This document shows, piece by piece, positions 26,953-34,767 of a stretch of DNA of 42,650 bases. The notes beneath the pieces are model-generated. The model was not told where the DNA came from, made no database searches, and saw only the letters and a program-made list of their open reading frames with translations. This DNA comes from JBOHCT01 sp050699055 (GTDB lineage: Bacteria > Actinomycetota > Actinomycetes > Streptosporangiales > JBOHCT01). Position 1 is the stretch's first letter; every line of letters begins with the position of its first letter. Made by a program: the position numbers and the translations under genes. The stretch lies in contig JBOHCT010000007.1 in NCBI GenBank assembly GCA_050699055.1, positions 1 through 42,650 on the forward strand, read 5' to 3'.

Positions 26953-27016
26953 GTGACCCGTGTCTGTGGTGCGAGGGGGCAGGATTCCCGCCTCCCCGAC
27001 CACTGACACAGGTCAC
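26953..27016 (+). terminator. Large stem-loop between secA and the convergent Rv3235-like gene
   Basis: GTGACCCGTGTCTGTGGT (26953-26970) and ACCACTGACACAGGTCAC (26999-27016) pair at 16 of 18 positions, with a further partly paired G-run/C-run inside. It starts four bases beyond the secA stop. The symmetry means it could end transcripts from both directions, since the two genes converge here. Confidence 0.7.
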
Positions 27017-27084
27017 CGTTGCGGGTGGCCGCCTCCGGGGAGGCCGGCAGGTCGGCCGACCTTCCCGGATCGATGACCGTCTGT

Positions 27085-27882
27085 TCAGCCGAACTCGACT
27101 GCCGTACAAAGCCACCGGCCGTCACGGGCCTCGAACCGCAGCGCGAGTGCGCGGCCACGCTCCCGATGCACGATCAGGGCGCAGGCCTCGGTGACGTCAG
27201 CGCGGGGTGTCGACACGTGCACGGAGCGAACGGCCGGCCGCTGGGCGATACTCTTGGTCGCCGCCCGACCGGTGACCTGCCCGGCGGCGAGCGCGTCGAC
27301 ACGTCGCCCGGTGAGCAGGTGTCGGTGCCGTCTCACGTGGCCATGAACGACGGCGTATGTTTCCTCGGTCATCCACCGCGCCAGTTGTGACACTGGCCGC
27401 GCTCCGACCATGACCTCGACGAGGGCGCTGATGAAGCGGGCCGCCCAGGGGCGGGCGGGTGGCGGAAGGGCGGTTTCCCGGTCACGCACGAGCGTGAGCG
27501 GCCGCGCGGATGGGGCTGCCGGGCCCGTGGGCTCGCGCGCGCCGCCCGGCCATCGTGTCGGCCCCTGCCACGAAGCGGCCGGGCCGTTTCGGCGGTCCCG
27601 GATCGTCCCGCGCGGCACCAGCGCGCGCTTCTCCTCTGCCTTGCCGGCCAGGCGCGACTCGCCTGTTCCCTGATCCACTGTCCGCTCCGCGTGGCCCCTG
27701 AGGCGCGGCCTCGCCACGGGCGGTGGATCGCGGGGAGGTGGGAAGGACAACGCGAGCGCCCCTTGGACGCCGGGCCCGGGCCGGTGCGTCGCCCGCTCCG
27801 GAGTGCTGCCCGCCTCGTCGTCGTAAGGCGGTTCGCTGGTCGGAGTATGACGAAAACGAAGACCTGCTTGAACGGTTTGCAT
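27085..27882 (-). CDS. Rv3235-like protein (DUF6459)
   Basis: 265 aa from the ATG at 27882, which follows GGGGGATCC. The first 140 residues are Pro/Arg/Gly-rich and poorly conserved. The C-terminal 115 residues (WAARFISALVEVMVGARPVSQLARWMTEETYAVV, then SIAQRPAVRSVHVSTPRADVTEACALI and EARDGRWLCTAVEFG; cited in pieces) match the Rv3235 domain, found next to secA in Actinobacteria. The role is unknown; an association with secretion is suggested only by position. No membrane helix or signal peptide is apparent. Confidence 0.82.
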   Translation of the reverse strand: MQTVQAGLRFRHTPTSEPPYDDEAGSTPERATHRPGPGVQGALALSFPPPRDPPPVARPRLRGHAERTVDQGTGESRLAGKAEEKRALVPRGTIRDRRNGPAASWQGPTRWPGGAREPTGPAAPSARPLTLVRDRETALPPPARPWAARFISALVEVMVGARPVSQLARWMTEETYAVVHGHVRRHRHLLTGRRVDALAAGQVTGRAATKSIAQRPAVRSVHVSTPRADVTEACALIVHRERGRALALRFEARDGRWLCTAVEFG

Positions 27883-27907
27883 GGATCCCCCGTCCGAGAC
27901 AATTGAA

Positions 27908-27933
27908 GAGCACCAGTGAGGAGCACCAATGAG
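27908..27933 (+). repeat. 13-bp tandem duplication upstream of the Rv3235-like gene
   Basis: GAGCACCAGTGAG (27908-27920) is followed directly by GAGCACCAATGAG (27921-27933) and a further GAGCAG. It lies 26-51 bp upstream of the minus-strand start codon at 27882, in a plausible promoter position. The remainder of the 224-bp intergenic region to 28106 shows no gene; TTGACATACGTCAA near 28074 is a near-palindrome of unclear meaning. Confidence 0.5.
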
Positions 27934-28106
27934 GAGCAGAGCCCACCTAAAGGGACGAACGCGAGGAAACACGCGAATGTCAAGACGCGCCACCGCAGCC
28001 CCACGAGCTGACCGTGGTGTGCGGTGTTTGCCCCCGTCCCTGCCGTGCGCCAAGACGCGTCGGCCGAGCCGCGTTGACATACGTCAATTCCCCGGTTGCC
28101 CGCCCG

Positions 28107-28943
28107 TCACGGCGGACCCTCAACTGAGATTCTGAATTCGTATCGCGCGGCCAGACCGGGGTCAACCCTTCGTCCACAACCTCGCCGTAAGCGTGATCGT
28201 TTCGTCATCTGCGGGTAGCCGGCCGTCGCGCACAGGTCGGCATAGACCTGCCGGGTGGCACGGGGGAGCCGTCCGTCGCACGGCGAGCGCCTGAGGATCG
28301 GGTCAGGGAAGCTGTGGTCGAGGCGGGCGTTCAGGGCCCGCTCGAGAGCCGGCAGGACCGTGCCGTCGAGTACCTGCTCGTAGTGGGCGAACACCCAATC
28401 ACCGTCGTGGTGATGCCGTGCCAGCACGTGCCGGTACATCGCGGTCCATACATGGAGCGCTCCGTTGAAGGTCAATCCAAGCTGCCGGCTGCGTGTGTGC
28501 CGCAGAAGGCTGTGCGCGGTGCGTGCCGGCTCGCGGAACACGCAGACGTAGACGGTGTCGTGGAGGATGGGCCGCCAGGCGGGGAGCGTGTAGCAGAAAC
28601 GTGGGTCCTTGCGGCAGAACGGCGCTGGACGCAGGGCGGCGGCCATCCCGGACCGGGCCGGGGCATCTGGGCGCACGTCTACGCCCAGCGGTAGGGCGGC
28701 CAGCCACCGCTCGCCGTCACCGAGCGCACGCTCATGCGGCGCTCGTGCCCGGTCGGACGGGTCGTGCGGCGCGAGCAAGGCGTCGTTGATCGCGTTGACG
28801 TCCAGGTCCTCGAAGTAGCCCTTCGGGTTGGAGGTGTCGGCGGACAGGAGACGTACGCCCATGTCGTATCCGGAGTGTGCCAGGACCCCGGCCATCATGC
28901 TGGTGCCGCTCCGTCCGCAGCCCAGAACGATGCAGTTGCGCAT
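28107..28943 (-). CDS. Sulfotransferase family protein
   Basis: 278 aa from the ATG at 28943, behind GGGGGAAG. The N-terminal P-loop for the 5'-phosphosulfate of PAPS is LGCGRSGTSMMAG (residues 7-19), followed by HSGYDMG and NPKGYFEDLDVNAINDALL, characteristic of bacterial glycan- or lipid-type sulfotransferases. RKDPRFCYTLPAWRPI and VYVCVFREPARTAHSLLRHTRS contain the expected 3'-phosphate-binding Arg and Ser. The acceptor is unknown. It is isolated, with no sulfate-activation or glycosyltransferase genes nearby, so it may be a recent acquisition. Confidence 0.83.
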   Translation of the reverse strand: MRNCIVLGCGRSGTSMMAGVLAHSGYDMGVRLLSADTSNPKGYFEDLDVNAINDALLAPHDPSDRARAPHERALGDGERWLAALPLGVDVRPDAPARSGMAAALRPAPFCRKDPRFCYTLPAWRPILHDTVYVCVFREPARTAHSLLRHTRSRQLGLTFNGALHVWTAMYRHVLARHHHDGDWVFAHYEQVLDGTVLPALERALNARLDHSFPDPILRRSPCDGRLPRATRQVYADLCATAGYPQMTKRSRLRRGCGRRVDPGLAARYEFRISVEGPP

Positions 28944-29238
28944 ACTTCCCCCAGCGCGAGCCAGAAGTCGTGATCCCGTTTGGTGATCGCCCATGCCGGG
29001 CGAAGATGTGCTGAAGCGCGCGCTGACCTGCGCGTATGGGCCAGCGGCCCGCACGCGTGCGAGCAACGTGAGGGGCAGCGTAGCCGAGGGAGGAGCCGGA
29101 TGGCGGCCATCCACGCTATGACGACAGTCACACCCGCGGCGCTACGTCGCGTAGCAGGCTGTCTGAGCGTGCGCGCCATCGGCGGCCCGCTCCTTCAGAC
29201 ACCCGGCCCGGGAGGCGGTCAGCCGGCCGCGCCGCGGG
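28944..29238. other. Intergenic region with two small palindromes
   Basis: 295 bp with no credible gene between the sulfotransferase and the ABC permease. GGATGGCGGCCATCC at 29098-29112 is a palindrome with one central mismatch and could be an operator. GCTACG-TCG-CGTAGC at 29141-29155 is a 6-bp stem with a 3-nt loop that may terminate the importer operon, which reads leftward into it. No promoter for the sulfotransferase stands out. Confidence 0.4.
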
Positions 29239-30138
29239 CTACTTCAGCGCTCCCGCGACGACCGACCCGTGGAGCTGTCGCTGGAAGATGATGTACACGA
29301 CGAGGACCGGGGCGACGGTGATCACCACGGCGGCGAACAGCGCGCTGTAGTCGACGGCGTACTTGGCCTGGGACTGGAACGAGGCCATGCCCTGAGTCAG
29401 CACGTAGTGGCTCGGGTCGGTGTTCAGGGCGATCGGCAGCAGGAACTGGTTCCACAGACCCAGGAAGTTGAAGATCGTCACCGACGCCATGCCGGGGCGG
29501 GCCATCGGCAGCATCACCCGGAAGAAGGTACGCCACTCGCCCGCCCCGTCGACCTGCGCCGCCTCATACACGTCGTCCGGCAGTGTCTTGAAGAACGAGT
29601 GCAGGAAGAACACCGTGAACGGCAGCGCGAAGGCGACATAGGTGACGATCAGCCCCGGCAGGGTGTTCAGCAGGCCGAAGTTCTGCAAGATGAAGAACAG
29701 CGGCACGATCGCGAGGAAGATCGGGAAGGTCAGGCCCGCCAGCATCAGGTAGTAGATCAGCCGGTTGCCGGGAAACCTGAACCGCGCGAGCACGTAGGAA
29801 CACATCGCGCCCAGCACCATCACGATGAACAGCGCGCACCCCACGACGATGACAGTGTTCAGGAAGAACCGACCGATCCCCGACGTGGTCCAGGCGGTGA
29901 CGTAGTTCTGCCACTTGAACTGGCTCGGCCAGGTCAGCGGGTCGCCGAGGATCTCCTTCGTCGTCTTGAACGACGAGACCAGCACCCAGAGCAATGGCAG
30001 CACGACCAGCAACGCCCAGATGGTCAGCAGGATGTGCGCGACCGCGTTGACGCCGGTGGAACGGTCGCGCGCACCGCGTTTCGTGGGACGTGCGGGCCTT
30101 GGGGCCTTCGTCGGCTGGACGGTGGTGGTCTGAGTCAT
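29239..30138 (-). CDS. Carbohydrate ABC transporter permease (NgcG-like)
   Basis: 299 aa, six predicted membrane helices. The EAA loop YEAAQVDGAGEWRTFFRVMLPMARPG (seen as EAAQVDGAGEW) that contacts the ATPase lies near residues 205-225. Typical second permease of CUT1 sugar importers (MalG family). The N-terminal 30 residues are a basic Thr/Pro/Arg-rich cytoplasmic extension. ATG 30138 overlaps the upstream permease stop by four bases. No ATPase gene is in the operon, so a shared MsiK-type ATPase is expected elsewhere. Context suggests amino sugars as substrate. Confidence 0.88.
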   Translation of the reverse strand: MTQTTTVQPTKAPRPARPTKRGARDRSTGVNAVAHILLTIWALLVVLPLLWVLVSSFKTTKEILGDPLTWPSQFKWQNYVTAWTTSGIGRFFLNTVIVVGCALFIVMVLGAMCSYVLARFRFPGNRLIYYLMLAGLTFPIFLAIVPLFFILQNFGLLNTLPGLIVTYVAFALPFTVFFLHSFFKTLPDDVYEAAQVDGAGEWRTFFRVMLPMARPGMASVTIFNFLGLWNQFLLPIALNTDPSHYVLTQGMASFQSQAKYAVDYSALFAAVVITVAPVLVVYIIFQRQLHGSVVAGALK

Positions 30139-31133
30139 CGCCGGCCCCCCTTGTCCCGGCCGCCGGTGAGGAAGTTCACCGTGAACACCAACGCGGCGAA
30201 CACCAACGTGACGACGGCGAGCATCACGCCCATCGAGGTGGCGTACCCGAACTTGCTCTTGGTGAAGGCGGTGATGAACAGGTCCTGGGAGATGACCAGG
30301 GTCGAGTTCTGCGGGCCGCCGTTCGGGTCCAACGCCGCCATGTAGACGAAGGAGTCGAGCGAGATGATGCCGACGTAGACGTAGGCCGTCTGGATGGTGT
30401 CCCGGATCAGCGGAATCGTGATCGATATCGCGGTACGGAACCTGCCCGCCCCGTCGATGCGCGCGGCCTCGAACAGGTCCGGGTCGACGCCGCGGATGGC
30501 GGCGATGAACAGCACCATGTAGAAGCCGACGAACCCCCAGATGATCGCGAACATCACCGCGCCAAGGGCGGTCCTGGCGTCGCCGAGCCAAGCGAAGTTG
30601 GCGAACTGGTCGAGCCCTATACCGGTGAGCAGGGCGTTCAGGATGCCCCGGCCCGGGTCGTAGATCTGCGCCCAGACGATGCCGATGATGATGGCGGGGA
30701 TGGTGTATGGGAAGAACGACACGACCCGGTAGATGCTGGAGTTCCTCAGGCCGCGGACCGCACCTGTGCCGGTGCTGCCCACCGTGACCATCGTGGCCAG
30801 GACGAGGGCCGAGACGATCGTCACGAACGGGACGATCAGGCCGAGCAGGATGCTGTTCTCCAACGCCTTGATGAACTTGTCATCCTGGAACAGTTGGACG
30901 TAGTTGTCCAGGCCGACGAAGTTCATCGAGGCGCTGAACCCGCTCCAGTCGGTCAGCGAGTAGTAGATCGCCTGGGCGAACGGCGAGATCACGAAAACCA
31001 GGAAGACCGCGAGCGGGAGGCCGAGGAACACGGCGAAGAAGCTCACCCGGTCGAAGGTGAGCGGCTTGCGGCGCCCCCGGCCAGCCCGCCAATGCGGCCG
31101 GCCGGTCGGGGTGGTCGCACTCCGTACTGTCAC
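30135..31133 (-). CDS. Carbohydrate ABC transporter permease (NgcF-like)
   Basis: 332 aa, six predicted membrane helices, MalF-type. The EAA loop FEAARIDGAGRFRTAISITIP lies near residues 230-250, and YSLTDWSGFSASMNFVGLDNYV near 60-80 is typical of the first periplasmic region of CUT1 permeases. The GTG at 31133 follows the substrate-binding protein's TGA with no gap, and its own stop overlaps the second permease, so all three are one transcription unit. The product should form a heterodimeric channel with the permease at 29239-30138. Confidence 0.88.
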   Translation of the reverse strand: MTVRSATTPTGRPHWRAGRGRRKPLTFDRVSFFAVFLGLPLAVFLVFVISPFAQAIYYSLTDWSGFSASMNFVGLDNYVQLFQDDKFIKALENSILLGLIVPFVTIVSALVLATMVTVGSTGTGAVRGLRNSSIYRVVSFFPYTIPAIIIGIVWAQIYDPGRGILNALLTGIGLDQFANFAWLGDARTALGAVMFAIIWGFVGFYMVLFIAAIRGVDPDLFEAARIDGAGRFRTAISITIPLIRDTIQTAYVYVGIISLDSFVYMAALDPNGGPQNSTLVISQDLFITAFTKSKFGYATSMGVMLAVVTLVFAALVFTVNFLTGGRDKGGRR

Positions 31134-32585
31134 TCAGGTGACCTTGATCTTCTTGACCGAGGAGTCATTGCGGACCTTGTCGGTGATGTCCTGCAGCGCC
31201 TTGGTGAGCTGGCCCACGTCGATCTTGCCGGACAGGAACGCGTTCCACACGGTCAGCTGGTCGGTGTCCACCCCGTAGTAGTCGCGGATATACCGGTAGC
31301 TGAACACGTTGTCGCCGGCCGCGTCCAGCATGTCGATCGTCGACTTCAGCGCGGTCGAACCGAAGCCGTCGGGGGGGACCGTACCCTTGACGATGGTGGG
31401 GGAGTGCCTGGTCTTGCTGAAGTTCGCCGCCGCGTCCTTGGAGAGCATCGCCCGCATGATTTCCTTGCCGCCGGCGGGGTTCTTACCCTGGCTCGGAACG
31501 ATGAACGGTTCTCCTGCCCCGCTTTGCAGCGTCTCGTACGGCATCGCCGGGTGGTCGGTGAGCGTCATCCCCGGGACGCCGGTCATCTGGAAATTCTTCT
31601 TGGTGGCCTTCTTCATCTCGTTCTCGATCCAGCTACCCGACGGGTACAGGATCGCCTGCTCGTCGTTGCTCCACTTCGCCTGGGCGTCGGTGAACTGGGT
31701 GCCCGCGCCGCCGGGGATGAAGTAGCCCTTCTTCACGCAGGTCTCCAGCGCCTCGAAGACCTTCTGCACGACCGGCTGCGACCAGCACTTCGGCTTGAGG
31801 TTCCCCAGCGCGAGCCGCACCTCGGGGCCGCCCTCCTTGATCGCGGAGTCCACGGCCAAGTTGTGGTAGTAAGTCGCGGCCTCCTTGCCCCACACCCACA
31901 GGTACTTGCCCTTGGCCTTCGCCTTGGCGCCCAGGTCGATCGCCTCGTCCCAGGTTTTCGGCGGAGTCCAGCCGTTGTCGTCGAACAGCGTCTTGGAGTA
32001 CCAGACCGCGTAGACGGTCATCGCGTAGTTCATCGCCTTGAACTGGCCGTTGTAGACCCCCGGGTCCTTCACGTTCGGGTACAAGGTGTCGGCGATTTTG
32101 GTGCCCTCGTAGTTGTTCGCCTCGAAGACGTCGTCGAGGGTCTCGATCTGCTTGACGATGCTGCTGAAGCCGATCGCGTTGGCGCCGGAGTTGTCGATCA
32201 GGTCCGGCGGGGTGCCGCCGACGAAGCGCGGCTGCAGCTGCTGAGCGATCTTGGTCGACGGCCTCACCTTGGCGTTGACCGAGAACTTCTTCTCCACCTC
32301 CTTCGCGGCGAACTTCACGTAGTCGTATCCGTAGCCGCCGTTGAAGATGACCGCGTCGATCGAGGAGTTCTTGGCCAGGCCGAACGGGTTCTTCGCGGAC
32401 TGCTGGGCGCCCTTGTTGCTGGAGCCGGTGTCGTTGCCGCCGCCTCCCGTGGCGCACGCGGCGAGGAAACTTCCAGTGGGGATGAGGAGTCCCGCGGCGC
32501 CGGCCCTGCGGAGGAGGTCCCGACGGGTCCATCCGGACGGCCCTACAGAGGTGCCTACAGAGGTGTTGCGTGTGTCTTCGTTCAT
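31134..32585 (-). CDS. Carbohydrate ABC transporter substrate-binding lipoprotein (NgcE-like)
   Basis: 483 aa. The N-terminus has a twin-arginine signal (TRRDLLRRAGAAGLL) and a lipobox LAAC with Cys44. The mature protein is a solute-binding fold; motifs such as DAVIFNGGYGYDYVKFAAKEV, GTPPDLIDNSG and YPSGSWIENEMKKA match the NgcE group that binds N-acetylglucosamine and chitobiose in Streptomyces. The neighbouring nagA and SIS deaminase support an amino-sugar ligand, but a MurNAc-containing ligand cannot be excluded. ATG 32585 follows GGGAGAG. First of the three transporter genes, 18 bp after the SIS gene. Confidence 0.88.
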   Translation of the reverse strand: MNEDTRNTSVGTSVGPSGWTRRDLLRRAGAAGLLIPTGSFLAACATGGGGNDTGSSNKGAQQSAKNPFGLAKNSSIDAVIFNGGYGYDYVKFAAKEVEKKFSVNAKVRPSTKIAQQLQPRFVGGTPPDLIDNSGANAIGFSSIVKQIETLDDVFEANNYEGTKIADTLYPNVKDPGVYNGQFKAMNYAMTVYAVWYSKTLFDDNGWTPPKTWDEAIDLGAKAKAKGKYLWVWGKEAATYYHNLAVDSAIKEGGPEVRLALGNLKPKCWSQPVVQKVFEALETCVKKGYFIPGGAGTQFTDAQAKWSNDEQAILYPSGSWIENEMKKATKKNFQMTGVPGMTLTDHPAMPYETLQSGAGEPFIVPSQGKNPAGGKEIMRAMLSKDAAANFSKTRHSPTIVKGTVPPDGFGSTALKSTIDMLDAAGDNVFSYRYIRDYYGVDTDQLTVWNAFLSGKIDVGQLTKALQDITDKVRNDSSVKKIKVT

Positions 32586-32603
32586 TGCTGACTCTCCCGT
32601 GAC

Positions 32604-33404
32604 TCAGGCGGAACGGCGGATGCGCCCGGCGTACCGGGCTTCGAGGGCGCGGTTGTGCTCGTCTCCTTCTGGGATGTTCGCGGATAGGTACACGGGTGGG
32701 GCCTCGCCGGCCTCCAGAAGGCCGCGGACCACCTCCGCGACGAGCATCTGTGCCAGAAGCGCGGCGGTGATCGACGAGACGGCGCAGACCGAGCCACCCT
32801 GAGGGCCCCCCTGAGGGCCCCCCTGAGGGCCCACCAGAGGGCCACCCTGCGGCAGCGGCAACAGTGCGTCGCCGTACGGCGCGCCGTTGTCGAGGACGAC
32901 GTCGGCGAGCTCGGTGAGCCGTCGGCCAGAAGGATGCCGCGACGCCACCCGCGCGGAGTGCTCGGCAGACGTGATCGCGATGAGATCGTGACCTCTTTCT
33001 TTGACGAGCGAGGCCATCTCCACCACGGCGCCGTTGACCCCCGAGTTCGACCCGATGACGAAGACGTCCTGTGGCTGGATGGGTGCCAGATCGTACACCT
33101 GTCGCGCGACGTCGGGGTCGCGTTCGAGTTTGGTTCCGATCAGCGTCTCCGGTGGGGCGTCGCCGTAGACGACGATGTCGCGCAGCGCGAGACGGTTCGT
33201 CGGCACGAGCCCCCCGGCACGTCCAGCGATCTCCATGGCCAGCGCCTCTGAATGGCCGGTGCCGAACGACTGGACGACGCCGCCCGCCCGGAGGGACGAA
33301 ACGATGAGGCCCGCCGCCTGCCGTACCCCAGGAGCCTCGCGGGCGGCCACCCGGGCGAAGACCTCGGACGCGGCCTCCACGTACGTCGCGCTACTGACGG
33401 TCAA
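32604..33404 (-). CDS. SIS-domain protein, UPF0309 type, with repeat insertion
   Basis: 266 aa from a TTG at 33404 preceded by GGGGGAGA. Motifs SFGTGHSEALAMEIAGRAGG, FVIGSNSGVNGAVVEMA and ITSAEHSARVASRHPSGRRL match the UPF0309 family of SIS proteins, presumed to bind amino-sugar phosphates; it lacks the MurQ etherase motifs I would expect. Between LLPLPQ and VCAVSS the chain carries a QGGP-type repeat of about 18 residues that I do not recall from the family. It is the first gene of the importer operon and diverges from nagA across a DasR-like site. Confidence 0.8.
   Translation of the reverse strand: MTVSSATYVEAASEVFARVAAREAPGVRQAAGLIVSSLRAGGVVQSFGTGHSEALAMEIAGRAGGLVPTNRLALRDIVVYGDAPPETLIGTKLERDPDVARQVYDLAPIQPQDVFVIGSNSGVNGAVVEMASLVKERGHDLIAITSAEHSARVASRHPSGRRLTELADVVLDNGAPYGDALLPLPQGGPLVGPQGGPQGGPQGGSVCAVSSITAALLAQMLVAEVVRGLLEAGEAPPVYLSANIPEGDEHNRALEARYAGRIRRSA
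32795..32854 (-). repeat. 12-bp tandem repeat inside the SIS gene
   Basis: Five 12-bp units on the plus strand: CCACCCTGAGGG, CCCCCCTGAGGG twice, CCCACCAGAGGG and CCACCCTGCGGC. The two central copies are identical, and the outer ones decay. Read on the gene's strand they give QGGP-type tetrapeptides, so gains or losses of a unit keep the frame. Confidence 0.82.
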
Positions 33405-33494
33405 GATCTCCCCCGGAGCTGTTCGTGCTTCGGCGCGGGGCTCGCGGGGTCGGTCGCGTTGGTCACCTCGCGCGCCCATGCAGTACGGTCGAAT

Positions 33495-33516
33495 TGGTCT
33501 AGTCCGGACTAGACCA
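33495..33516. promoter_or_regulatory. DasR-like operator, 22-bp perfect palindrome (double dre)
   Basis: The left half reads TGGTCTAGTCC and the right half is its exact reverse complement, GGACTAGACCA. The DasR consensus is a 16-bp palindrome with core TGGTCTAGACCA; here two core-like sites, TGGTCTAGTCCG and CGGACTAGACCA, overlap by two bases. It lies 91 bp from the SIS start and 71 bp from the nagA start, in the only shared regulatory space, so it would control both arms in response to GlcN-6-P or GlcNAc-6-P. Confidence 0.8.
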
Positions 33517-33587
33517 CCCCTCGGTCGGCCATGTCAACAGGTCACGCGGTAACGACCCGGCAACAACCCCTCGGTAGAAGGGCAGCC

Positions 33588-34760
33588 ATGATCGTCTCGG
33601 CGGAGCGCGTCATCGCCCACGACGCTCGCCACCCGGCGGGCACCCGTGTCCTGGCCCCCGGCGCCGTACGCATCGACGACGGCGTGGTGGGCGAGGTGCG
33701 TGAGGGCCGCGTCTCCTCGCCGGACCTGCGGCTGCCCGATGGTGTCCTCGCGCCCGGCCTCGTCGACCTCCAGGTGAACGGCTACTTCGGCGTCGACCTG
33801 GTCGACGCCGACGCCGACGGCTGGGCGCAGGTCGCTGGCGGCCTGCCGGGTACGGGGGTGACGGCCTTCCTGCCCACGTTCATCACCGCCCCGGTCGAGC
33901 GGCTCGTCGACGCGCTCCGGAGTGCCGCGCCGTTGACGGCGGCACCGGAGGTGAAGGGCGGCGCCCGGCCGCTCGGGGTTCACCTGGAGGGACCGTTCCT
34001 GTCCGCACGCCGGCGGGGGGCGCACAACGAGGCGTGGCTCGTCGACCCGGACCCGCGTACCCTCGACGCGCTCCTCTCGGCCGCTCCGGGGCTCGTGCGG
34101 GCCGTCACGCTCGCTCCGGAGCGCACCGGGGGCCTCGACGCGGTGCGGAGGTTGGTCGAGGCCGGCGTCGTGGTCAGCGTGGGGCACAGCGACGCCACCT
34201 CCGCGCAGGTGGGAGCCGCCGCGGACGCTGGCGCCACGCTCGTGACCCACCTGTACAACGGGCAGCGCGGCTTCCATCACCGCGAGCCGGGGGTGGTGGG
34301 ACGCGCGCTCACCGACCAGCGGCTCGCCTCGGGGCTTGTCGCGGACCTCCACCACGTCGCGCCCGAGGCCTGCCTTGTCGCGTTCGGCGCCGCGGCGGGC
34401 CGGATCTTCCTCGTTACCGACGCGGTCGCGGCGGCCGGCATGCCCCCGGGCTTGTACGTCCTCGGCGGCGAGCCGGTCGAGGTCGGAGGGGATGGCCCCC
34501 CGCTGCGGGCAAGTGGCGTTCTCGCCGGCTCCGGCCTCCGCCTCGACGACGCCGTCGCCAACGTCGTCTCGATCGGCGTGGACCTCGTGACCGCGGTCGA
34601 CGCGGCCAGCTGGGTGCCCGCCGACGCCATCGGACGCCCCGATCTCGGGCGGATCGCACCGGGGGCGGCCGCCGACCTCGTGTGGCTGGGCGACGACCTG
34701 CGCGCGAAGGCGACGTGGGTGGCCGGCGAGCTCGTGCACGGCACGGACGCGATTGGGTGA
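33588..34760 (+). CDS. nagA: N-acetylglucosamine-6-phosphate deacetylase
   Basis: 390 aa amidohydrolase. Removes acetate from GlcNAc-6-P, giving GlcN-6-P. Conserved motifs are LAPGLVDLQVNGYFGVDL near residues 54-71, HLEGPF with metal ligand Glu134, SVGHSDA with His200, THLYNGQRGFHHREPG with His221, and the catalytic Asp278 in LVTDAVAAAGMP. The ATG at 33588 follows GAAGGG. It is the first gene downstream of the dre-like palindrome on the plus strand, and the SIS deaminase follows within eight bases, so the two should act sequentially. Confidence 0.94.
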   Translation: MIVSAERVIAHDARHPAGTRVLAPGAVRIDDGVVGEVREGRVSSPDLRLPDGVLAPGLVDLQVNGYFGVDLVDADADGWAQVAGGLPGTGVTAFLPTFITAPVERLVDALRSAAPLTAAPEVKGGARPLGVHLEGPFLSARRRGAHNEAWLVDPDPRTLDALLSAAPGLVRAVTLAPERTGGLDAVRRLVEAGVVVSVGHSDATSAQVGAAADAGATLVTHLYNGQRGFHHREPGVVGRALTDQRLASGLVADLHHVAPEACLVAFGAAAGRIFLVTDAVAAAGMPPGLYVLGGEPVEVGGDGPPLRASGVLAGSGLRLDDAVANVVSIGVDLVTAVDAASWVPADAIGRPDLGRIAPGAAADLVWLGDDLRAKATWVAGELVHGTDAIG

Positions 34761-34767
34761 TCACTGC

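Noticed and set aside
30090..32591. Very long open frame on the plus strand opposite the permease and substrate-binding protein genes
   Set aside because: It is the antisense shadow of three well-supported minus-strand genes. Its Arg/Asp/Val/His-rich composition is typical of reverse frames in GC-rich DNA, and no domain is recognisable.
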